Shown here one piece after another: positions 16,676-23,429 of a stretch of 32,769 nucleotides of DNA (positions are counted from its first letter, which is position 1; each line of letters begins with the position of its first letter). The DNA comes from Chloroflexota bacterium (lineage in GTDB: Bacteria > Chloroflexota > Limnocylindria > Limnocylindrales > CSP1-4), in the NCBI GenBank assembly GCA_021812735.1, contig JAKAMV010000017.1, positions 1 through 32,769 of the forward strand. Reading direction: 5' to 3'. The position numbers and the translations under genes are program-made. Under the pieces are notes generated by a model. That model searched no databases and was not told the origin of the DNA. It was given only the letters and a program-made list of their open reading frames with translations.

Positions 16676-18456
16676 ACGTCGCCGAGTACACCATCGAGTT
16701 TCTTGCCCGCCATGGGGTCGAGGATGTGTTCATGGTCAGTGGTGGCGGCATCATGTATCTAGTGGACGCCCTTGGCCAAGCGCGTACGCCACGGTACTGG
16801 TGCAACTACCACGAGCAGGCGAGTGCGATAGCGGCTGAGGGCTACGCGCGCCTGCGTGGCTCGCCCGGAGCCTGTCTGGTGACCACGGGTCCGGGCGCCA
16901 CAAATGCGCTATCCGGGATCGCCGGGGCCTGGGTCGATTCTATCCCGGTCATCGTCATCTCCGGTCAGGTTCGACGTGAGCTAATTGCCGATCACACGCG
17001 CTGGCGGCAATTGGGACCGCAAGAGATCGACATCGTCGCGATGGCGAAGGGCATCACCAAGTTCGCGGTTGAGGTCGACTCTGCGGATGCAGTACCGGCT
17101 GCGCTGGAGGCTGCTTGGCTGGCCGCGACGAGCGGTCGGCCGGGCCCCGTGTGGATCAGCCTGCCCTTGGACGTGCAAGGCGCAGACATCGAGACTTGGT
17201 TATCCGTCGAACCTCCCTCAGTCGTCCACTCCCATGAGAGCGTCGATCCGGCGCTCATCGGGCAGGTGCTCTCTCGTCTGCGCGATGCGAAACGTCCTGT
17301 GATACTTGCCGGCAACGGCATACACCTTGCTCGCGCTGAGGATCTGTTCGACGAATTCGTCAGGCAGGTGGGCATTCCTGTCGTGGCCACCATCGGGGCA
17401 ATGGACCTTCTGGGCGAAGACCACCCCTACTTCGCTGGCCGTTTCGGGCCGACCGGTCAGCGTCGTGCGAATTTCGTCGTGCAGAACGCCGACGTGCTTC
17501 TGTCGCTCGGGAGCGGGATGTCAGTGGCGGCCATCGGCTTCGACAGTGAGGGATTTGCGCCGCACGCGGCGAAGATCATGGTCAACGTCGACCAGGAGGA
17601 GATGACTCGCCCGCATCTGGCCGCCGAGATGACCGTCGCGATGGATGTGCGGGATTTCATGGCCGCGCTTCGCCGATCCATCAGCGCGACGGAGCGGTTC
17701 GGCAGTGAGCAGTGGACGACCATGTGGCGCTCGTGGAAGGTGCAGTACCCGATCGTGACCCACGACTACCTAGAGGATCCTCAGCACGTCAACAGCTACT
17801 ACCTTGCGCATAGATTGTCGGAAGCCCTCGACAACACCGATGTCGTCTTGACCGGGAACTCGTTGGACGCCCATTCGGTCTTCCATTCCTTCGCTGTGAA
17901 GCGCGGCCAACGGGTGGTTACCAACGTGAACTATGGCGCCATGGGTTGGGACCTGCCGGCTCTCGTGGGAGTGGCGGTCGCACGCGGCGGACGTCGGGTG
18001 ATATTGGTGACTGGGGACGGCAGCATTGCGTTCAACTGCCAGGAGCTGCTGACGATTGGATCTCGGCGCCTGAACGCATACATCTTCGTGCTTAACAACA
18101 TGGGATATCAGTCCATACGCAGTACCCAAGGCAGATACTTCGACGGTAGATTGGTGGGCAGCGATAACGCTTCAGGTGTGGCGAACCCATCGTTTCGGGC
18201 CCTGTCGGAGGCATTTGGACTGGAGTACCACTTCCTTGGCTCCAACGACGATGTGGACGAACGAATAGATGCCATTCTCAGCGAAAGCGGGCCTGTCCTT
18301 TGTGAGGTCAATGTGGACTACAGCCAAGAGCGCGTCCCACGTGTGACGTCTCAGCGACAGCAAGACGGCAGTCTACGATCTGGGCGCCTGCACGATCAAT
18401 ATCCGTTTCTTCCGCCCGACGAAATAGAGGCCATCATGCGGGCTTCGGGCGCCTGA
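16672..18456 (+). CDS. ThDP-dependent acetolactate-synthase-like enzyme (YerE-like candidate)
   Basis: This 594 aa protein has the three-domain ThDP-enzyme plan. The N-terminal pyrimidine-binding domain has catalytic Glu48 in NYHEQASAIAAEGYAR and TTGPGATNALSGIAGAW. A central domain follows with GNGIHLARAEDLF and FAGRFGPTGQRRAN. The C-terminal diphosphate-binding domain has GDGS (448-451) and the Mg-binding LNNMGYQSIRSTQGRYF about 23 residues later. It is not housekeeping IlvB: no small subunit or other branched-chain genes are nearby, and it closes a CDP-dideoxysugar operon. YerE of Yersinia, a ThDP flavoenzyme of this family, adds an acetyl unit from pyruvate to CDP-3,6-dideoxy-4-ketoglucose, so this is the natural model. 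Start is the ATG at 16672 (four-base overlap) rather than GTG 16657. Confidence 0.85.
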   Translation: MNVAEYTIEFLARHGVEDVFMVSGGGIMYLVDALGQARTPRYWCNYHEQASAIAAEGYARLRGSPGACLVTTGPGATNALSGIAGAWVDSIPVIVISGQVRRELIADHTRWRQLGPQEIDIVAMAKGITKFAVEVDSADAVPAALEAAWLAATSGRPGPVWISLPLDVQGADIETWLSVEPPSVVHSHESVDPALIGQVLSRLRDAKRPVILAGNGIHLARAEDLFDEFVRQVGIPVVATIGAMDLLGEDHPYFAGRFGPTGQRRANFVVQNADVLLSLGSGMSVAAIGFDSEGFAPHAAKIMVNVDQEEMTRPHLAAEMTVAMDVRDFMAALRRSISATERFGSEQWTTMWRSWKVQYPIVTHDYLEDPQHVNSYYLAHRLSEALDNTDVVLTGNSLDAHSVFHSFAVKRGQRVVTNVNYGAMGWDLPALVGVAVARGGRRVILVTGDGSIAFNCQELLTIGSRRLNAYIFVLNNMGYQSIRSTQGRYFDGRLVGSDNASGVANPSFRALSEAFGLEYHFLGSNDDVDERIDAILSESGPVLCEVNVDYSQERVPRVTSQRQQDGSLRSGRLHDQYPFLPPDEIEAIMRASGA

Positions 18457-18580
18457 AGGGACTCGGGGTGAGCTGGAGGCTGCGATGTAAGGTAGGGAGG
18501 GAGTTGAACTTGCCCGGAGCGGAGGCCCGGCGCATGGCCGTCAGCAGCGCGAGGTCCATCCCTGGGAGCGCCTTGAGGAC

Positions 18581-19618
18581 GTGAGCAAGACAGGTGGGGG
18601 CGATGTGCTAGAGAACGCGAGAGTGCTGGTCACAGGCGGGACAGGCTCGTTCGGCCGTGCGTTTGTGCACAGGCTATTGAGCGAGTCGCAGGTGGGAGAG
18701 GTTGTCGTTTTCAGTCGTGACGAATTCAAGCAACACGATATGGCTCAGCGATGGCCGGTTGGCCAGTTTCCCATTCGGTACTTCCTCGGCGACGTCAGGG
18801 ACCGAGATCGACTCATGCGGGCATTCAAGGGTGTCGACTACGTAGTGCATGCGGCGGCATTGAAGCAGGTGCCCGCGCTCGAAGAGAACCCGTTCGAGGC
18901 TGTACGGACTAACATCCTCGGTGCTCAGAACGTCATCGAGGCGGCTCTGGAGCGGGACGTTCGGCGCGTCGTCGCGGTCTCAACGGACAAGGCTGTCAAT
19001 CCGATCAATCTGTATGGTGCGACCAAGTTAGCGATGGAGAAGTTGGTGGTCGCAGCGAACGCCTATGTCCGCTATCGCGACGTGCGGTTCTCAGCCGTAC
19101 GCTACGGCAACGTCGTGGGCAGCAGAGGCAGCGTCTTGTTCGTCTTTGCGGCTCTTATCGCCCGCGGTGAGACGACGCTCCCGGTGACAGATGGAAACAT
19201 GACCAGGTTCTGGATTACCTTGGATCATGGGGTCGACTTGGTACTCAGAGCGCTCAACGAAGCTCACGGCGGCGAGATCTTCGTGCCGAAGATCCCCAGT
19301 ATGAAGATGTCCGATCTCCTCGCCGCGATGCCGGGCGATATCAAGCAGCGAGTCATTGGCCGTCGCCCGGGAGAGAAGATCCACGAGACGCTCATCAATG
19401 AGAATGAGGCGGCGCGAGCCCTGGATTGCGGAGACTTCTTCGTCATCTTGCCGGAAGCTGCGCGGCAGTTGCGGGAAGCGTGGGCGAGTCGCGGTACCCC
19501 GTTGGCTCCTGGGTTCACATACGAGAGCAGCTCGAACAGTCAATGGGTGAGCGGGGAGGAGATGCGGCGAATGGTGACCGCCCTAGCCGATGGCGAGAGT
19601 GCGGCAGGGACGAACTAG
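18581..19618 (+). CDS. UDP-N-acetylglucosamine 4,6-dehydratase, PseB/FlaA1/CapE type
   Basis: This 345 aa soluble SDR has TGGTGSFG (18-25) and the family signature VVVFSRDEFKQHDMAQ. The variant active site has STDKAVNP with Asp136/Lys137 and Tyr145/Lys149 in LYGATK. RYGNVVGSRGSV and DGNMTRFWITLD follow. The short, membrane-free form turns UDP-GlcNAc into a 4-keto-6-deoxy-HexNAc, either inverting C5 (PseB) or retaining it. The 4-keto sugar feeds pseudaminic acid, FucNAc, QuiNAc or similar; none of the dedicated next enzymes (PseC-type aminotransferase and later steps) is in the window. It follows the ThDP gene by 124 bases and converges with the minus-strand GT2 gene only 14 bases away. The GTG at 18581 is the likely start; GTG 18605 would shorten it by eight residues. 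Confidence 0.88.
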   Translation: MSKTGGGDVLENARVLVTGGTGSFGRAFVHRLLSESQVGEVVVFSRDEFKQHDMAQRWPVGQFPIRYFLGDVRDRDRLMRAFKGVDYVVHAAALKQVPALEENPFEAVRTNILGAQNVIEAALERDVRRVVAVSTDKAVNPINLYGATKLAMEKLVVAANAYVRYRDVRFSAVRYGNVVGSRGSVLFVFAALIARGETTLPVTDGNMTRFWITLDHGVDLVLRALNEAHGGEIFVPKIPSMKMSDLLAAMPGDIKQRVIGRRPGEKIHETLINENEAARALDCGDFFVILPEAARQLREAWASRGTPLAPGFTYESSSNSQWVSGEEMRRMVTALADGESAAGTN

Positions 19619-19632
19619 GCCGGACTGGCGTG

Positions 19633-20298
19633 CTACCGCGTGCCAACCTGGTGGCGTGAGCGGATCAGGGCGCCGCAGAGCGACCGCGCGATGCGCCAGT
19701 TGGCTCTGATAGAGCCACCAACCCGCGGAATACCCTGCCTGGGTGCCGCTCCAATGGGGAGCTGTGCGACGCGGTGCCCAGCCTTGAGGCAGTACAGCAT
19801 CAACTCGGTGCCCACCGACTTGTACGAATCGAAATGCCCAAGTTCGACGTAGGCGCTGAGTCTGTAGCCCTTCAGACCGCACAGAGGGTCCTTGATGCCA
19901 AAGGCACGACGCGTGTACAGGGCAAACAGACGCTCAGCCAGCCGCGCCGGCTTCGGGCGCACTCCGACGACGCAGTCGTGCCCTGCATCAAGCAGCCGAA
20001 GGACATCCGGCACGCTTGAGGCATCGTGTTGGCCGTCCGCGTCGAATGTAACCGCGTACGAGAATCCCAGCTCTCTCGCCCTTCGAAATCCGCTATCCAG
20101 CGCAGCATCGTATCCTTGCGGCCTCAGATGAGTGACGACGACGGCCCCTGCTGCCTGACTGACTTGTGCAGTCCGATCCGACGATCCGTCGTCGACGACG
20201 ATGGGACTTCCGTGAACCGCGACCGCCGAGCAGACGCGTCCTACAGAGGCCTCTTCGTTCAGGGCCGGGATGATGATGGCCACGTGAGATCGGTCCAC
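19633..20298 (-). CDS. GT2 glycosyltransferase, DPM1-like
   Basis: This 221 aa GT-A fold protein has the N-terminal strand VAIIIPALNEEASV, the nucleotide-binding VVDDGSSDRT, the metal-binding FDADGQHDASSV and a later CGLKGYRLSAY. These match dolichyl/polyprenyl-phosphate mannose synthase-like GT2 enzymes, which load a sugar onto a polyprenyl phosphate from a nucleotide sugar. There is no C-terminal membrane anchor. The start overlaps the end of the NeuB-like gene by 40 bases, an unusually long overlap. If the start is moved to an inner codon, the strand containing PALNEE is lost, so the overlap is probably real. It is the last gene of the minus-strand operon and would supply lipid-linked donors to the GT-C proteins. 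Confidence 0.88.
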   Translation of the reverse strand: MDRSHVAIIIPALNEEASVGRVCSAVAVHGSPIVVDDGSSDRTAQVSQAAGAVVVTHLRPQGYDAALDSGFRRARELGFSYAVTFDADGQHDASSVPDVLRLLDAGHDCVVGVRPKPARLAERLFALYTRRAFGIKDPLCGLKGYRLSAYVELGHFDSYKSVGTELMLYCLKAGHRVAQLPIGAAPRQGIPRVGGSIRANWRIARSLCGALIRSRHQVGTR

Positions 20299-21350
20299 CG
20301 CAACGGCTCACCTGTCTCGATCGAGCGGGTAACGGTCGCTCCCGGCGTCTCTTCAAGTCGATCTGCCGGTACCGCCCCTGGAGGACACGGGCGCAACGGC
20401 ACGATGTCTGCACGACTCACGATAGTGCCGGCTGCGAGCGGTCGCGAAGCGCATACCGATCGCCGTTGGGCCACAACGGTCTCCTGCTCGTTCGGCTCGA
20501 CCTTCTTCACTGGCGAGCCCAACGCGTCCTCGAGATCGCGTGTCTGCTTGATCATTTCCCGCCAGGAGCCAGGATCGAGCGCGAAGGCATGATCCGGCCC
20601 GGTACGGCGATTGTCGTCGGTGAAGTGTTTCTCCACCACGCGCGCCCCGAGGGCGACCGCTCCAAGAACGGCAGCATGACCTGGCGTATGGTCCGACAAC
20701 CCAAGCACCAAGTCTGGGTAGAGCGTTCGGTACGTCCCCAAGACATTAAGGTTGACGTATCTGAGGTTCTCTCGACTCCCTGTGTAGTTCGTATTGCATT
20801 GCATCAGGACCAGCTCACCTGTCCCTGCCAAGATAGCCTCGACTGCCTTGGTGACATCATCCAATGATGAAGCGCCCGTTGCCAAGAGAACCGGTCGACC
20901 TTTTGACGCGATATGCCGCACGATCTCAAGCCACGTGATATCGCCGGACCCGATCTTATATGCACACACCCACGGATCGACTGCATCAACAAGATCCATC
21001 GCATAAGGCGCCGTAAAGAAGTCAATCCCCGCCTCGTCGCAGGCCTGCTTGAGGGCCGGCGTCCAGCTCACGTCGAGACTTGCGTCAGCGTAGGTCTCAT
21101 AGACGCTCTTGGTCCAGGCGGCCTGGTGAGAAAGGCGCGGGAGAGCGGCGAACGCACGATCGCTCACTATGGTCGGCGCAGCAAAGTGCTGGAACTTGGC
21201 GGCGTTGGCCCCCGCCTCCGCGGCTTGGTGGATGAGATCAATAGCTCTGCTCAGACTGCCGTCGTGGTTGGCACCAATGTCAGCCACAAAGTAGGTGGGA
21301 TGGCCTTTTCCGACGACATGCCGTCCAATGCGGAATTCCCGCGGACTCAT
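20259..21350 (-). CDS. NeuB-family sialic/nonulosonic acid synthase with C-terminal SAF domain
   Basis: This 363 aa protein has the NeuB TIM barrel: VADIGANHDG at residues 22-31, AKFQHF, FFTAPY, YKIGSGDITW, TGASSLDDV and GLSDHTPGH. The metal-binding histidines His221 and His242 (VVEKHFT) correspond to the pair of meningococcal NeuB. A C-terminal SAF/antifreeze-like domain (RRSVCASRPLAAGTIV) lids the active site. Family enzymes condense phosphoenolpyruvate with ManNAc or a modified 6-deoxy-hexosamine. The loop normally reading A-E-I-G-x-N-H has Asp instead of Glu here, and the usual CTSNYP-like motif reads CNTNYTG, so this is a divergent subfamily. No CMP transferase or NeuC/PseG partner is nearby. 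Its ATG overlaps the RmlD-like stop by four bases. Confidence 0.88.
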   Translation of the reverse strand: MSPREFRIGRHVVGKGHPTYFVADIGANHDGSLSRAIDLIHQAAEAGANAAKFQHFAAPTIVSDRAFAALPRLSHQAAWTKSVYETYADASLDVSWTPALKQACDEAGIDFFTAPYAMDLVDAVDPWVCAYKIGSGDITWLEIVRHIASKGRPVLLATGASSLDDVTKAVEAILAGTGELVLMQCNTNYTGSRENLRYVNLNVLGTYRTLYPDLVLGLSDHTPGHAAVLGAVALGARVVEKHFTDDNRRTGPDHAFALDPGSWREMIKQTRDLEDALGSPVKKVEPNEQETVVAQRRSVCASRPLAAGTIVSRADIVPLRPCPPGAVPADRLEETPGATVTRSIETGEPLRWTDLTWPSSSRP

Positions 21351-22294
21351 GGCTCCTCCCAGAATCGATACTGAGAAGCAGTGCGGCGGCCTTTGATCAG
21401 GGCAACCCAGCCGTCATCGTATTGGGCTTTCATCAAGTCGATGCTATCGCTGACGGGTGGAAGAGCACGCCCAAGCGCCGCGGTGAGGTTCGCATTCGAC
21501 AGGGCGAGAGTCTTTGGTCGAGTGGCGCTGAGAGGAGCGTCATCGACACTGCTGGCGACGACGCTATGCGCCGAGAGACCGAATCGAGCTGCCATCTGGA
21601 GCGCGAAGTCGTACTTTGACAAACTGGTGGAGCCTGCGGCGTGAAAGAGACCAGTCAGACCCATCCGCCAGGCGTCTACGATGACACTCGCAAGAAAGGA
21701 GACATGAATAGGGGTGAACTGAACGTCAGCGAACATTCCGAGTGGTGCACCTTCGACGAGACCGCGGAGCACCCATTCAGCGAAAGAAAGCCGATTGGCG
21801 CGGCTCCAGCCGAAGATGTTCGTGCGAAGCACCAGGTTTGGCTGAAAGGCGAGACAGGCGCCCTCGCCCGCGAGCTTCGTGCTCGCATAGACGTTCAGTG
21901 GAGCTGGCGTATCCGACTCGTTGTATGGTGTCGCCTTCTGTCCATTAAAGACGGAGTCGGTCGAGATGTAGACCAATGCCCCGCCGCTCTGTGCCAGAGC
22001 CTGGGCGATGGTGTTGGTTGCCTGCACGTGGAGCTGTTCAGCAAGAGCCGGATCACGTTCGCACCGATCGACATCTACGATTGCCGCCGTGTGAACGACC
22101 AAGTTGGGCCGCTCGGACCGGATGAGCCTGCGCACAAACACCTGATTGGACAAGTCGGCGAGTACCCACCGCACACCCGGGAACTGACTACCTATCTGGA
22201 GGTCGGTGGCGACAACATCGTAGCCGTGGCAGCAGTGGGAGATCAGCGCCGTGCCGAGCATGCCGGCGGCGCCAGTCACGAGGATCTTACTCAT
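21347..22294 (-). CDS. RmlD-like NDP-sugar reductase (SDR)
   Basis: This 315 aa protein has the Rossmann motif TGAAGMLG, HTAAIVDVDRCE, the active-site STDSVFNG and Tyr/Lys in YASTKLAGE, all typical of the RmlD substrate-binding family. RmlD reduces dTDP-4-dehydrorhamnose to dTDP-rhamnose. Here rmlA, rmlB and rmlC are absent from the window and the protein is somewhat longer and diverged, so reduction of another 4-keto nucleotide sugar, such as the PseB-like product, is equally possible. It overlaps the GtrB-like gene by eight bases and the NeuB-like gene by four. It is the first lower-GC gene read in the operon: the composition steps down at about 22290. Confidence 0.85.
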   Translation of the reverse strand: MSKILVTGAAGMLGTALISHCCHGYDVVATDLQIGSQFPGVRWVLADLSNQVFVRRLIRSERPNLVVHTAAIVDVDRCERDPALAEQLHVQATNTIAQALAQSGGALVYISTDSVFNGQKATPYNESDTPAPLNVYASTKLAGEGACLAFQPNLVLRTNIFGWSRANRLSFAEWVLRGLVEGAPLGMFADVQFTPIHVSFLASVIVDAWRMGLTGLFHAAGSTSLSKYDFALQMAARFGLSAHSVVASSVDDAPLSATRPKTLALSNANLTAALGRALPPVSDSIDLMKAQYDDGWVALIKGRRTASQYRFWEEP

Positions 22295-23429
22295 CGGCTA
22301 CGCCGACGACCTCCGGTGTGGTCGCACTGACATGGCCGGCAGGTCGAGCCACGCTTACGCGTGGGGCTCGTGTGCGAGGCCGTAGGTCTCGGTCGCCGCC
22401 GGCGTCGAAGTTGATTCGCTCCTTCTCGACCACCAGCGGCCGCTTGTGCACCTGGGTGTGGATCGAGCCGATGTACTCGCCGAGCAGCCCGACGAAAAAG
22501 AGTTGCACGGCACCTAGGAAATACACGCCGATGACCAGCGGGGCCAGGCCGAGGTCGAACGTCTGCCACCAGGCGAGCTTCAGGACCAGGTAGGCCAGCG
22601 CGACCAGCAGAGCGAACACCGAGAGCACGAACCCGGCCATCGTGGCGAGGCGCAGGGGGACCTTGGAGTGGCTCGTGACGCCCAGCATCGCGATGTCGTA
22701 CAGGGTGAAGAAGTTGTTCTTCGTGCGGCCGTGCGCCCGCGCCGGCTGGAGGTACGTGATCTCCGCCCGCTCGTATCCGAAATCGCTGACGAGCCCGCGG
22801 AAGTACGGGTACTGCTCGTCGGTGGCCCGGAACTGCTCGACCACCTCCCGGTCGTAGAGGCCGAACCCGGTGAAGTTGTGGACCAGCTCCACGTCCGACG
22901 ACAGCTTGGCCACGAGCCAGTAGTAGAGCCGCCGCACGCGGTACATGACCCATGATTCGTGGCTGCCGTTCTTCACGCCGATGACGACCTTGTAGCCCTC
23001 CTCCCACTTCCGGACGAACTGGGGGATCAGCTCGGGAGGATCCTGCAGGTCGGCCACGATGCTGATGACGGCATCCCCGCGGGCCTGCAGGAAGGCGTGG
23101 TACGGCGAGCGGATGTGACCGAAGTTGCGCGTGTTGACGATGACCTTGACGCGATGGTCCGCTGCCGCGAGCTCCCGGAGGATCGCGACCGTTCGGTCCG
23201 TGGAGGCGTTGTCGATGAACAGGTGCTCGTAGTCGTGCCCGGGCAGCGTCTCCATCACGGCCCGGACCTGCCGGTAGACCTCGCGGACGTTCTCTTCCTC
23301 GTTGAAGCAGGGCGTGAGGATGGTCAGCAGCGGCAACTCCACGCCGCCGTGCGACCCGACCTCTCTGCCAGACACTGCACGCCCGATCGGGGCCGCCTCG
23401 CTTCCATTTCGCGATCCGGGCACCATCAC
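22287..23429 (-). CDS. GtrB/ArnC-like polyprenyl-phosphate glycosyltransferase
   Basis: This 380 aa GT2 protein has an N-terminal GT-A domain (LTILTPCFNEEENVREVY, FIDNASTDRT, VADLQDPPELIPQF) and then NNFFTLYDIAMLG. Two membrane helices near residues 255-275 and 290-315 are linked by a short loop, followed by GEYIGSIHTQV. That is the layout of GtrB/ArnC/DPMS-type enzymes that attach a hexose to undecaprenyl phosphate on the cytoplasmic face. A 65-residue basic tail is extra. The ATG at 23429 overlaps the stop of the GtrA-fusion gene by four bases; codons before VELPLLTILT may be dispensable, so the exact start is open. Together with the fused transferase/flippase upstream it makes a complete gtr-like set. 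Confidence 0.9.
   Translation of the reverse strand: MMVPGSRNGSEAAPIGRAVSGREVGSHGGVELPLLTILTPCFNEEENVREVYRQVRAVMETLPGHDYEHLFIDNASTDRTVAILRELAAADHRVKVIVNTRNFGHIRSPYHAFLQARGDAVISIVADLQDPPELIPQFVRKWEEGYKVVIGVKNGSHESWVMYRVRRLYYWLVAKLSSDVELVHNFTGFGLYDREVVEQFRATDEQYPYFRGLVSDFGYERAEITYLQPARAHGRTKNNFFTLYDIAMLGVTSHSKVPLRLATMAGFVLSVFALLVALAYLVLKLAWWQTFDLGLAPLVIGVYFLGAVQLFFVGLLGEYIGSIHTQVHKRPLVVEKERINFDAGGDRDLRPRTRAPRVSVARPAGHVSATTPEVVGVADE

Noticed and set aside
16672..18456. Housekeeping acetolactate synthase (ilvB) as annotation for the ThDP enzyme
   Set aside because: No ilvN or ilvC neighbour, and the gene is coupled to CDP-dideoxysugar genes; a specialised role fits better, although substrate proof is absent.
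19636..19664. Possible terminator hairpin between the convergent genes at 19.62 kb
   Set aside because: The only pairing found is short, lies within the GT2 coding end, and has no T-run on either strand.
21347..22294. Firm rmlD assignment within a dTDP-rhamnose operon
   Set aside because: rmlA, rmlB and rmlC are not present, so only family membership is claimed.
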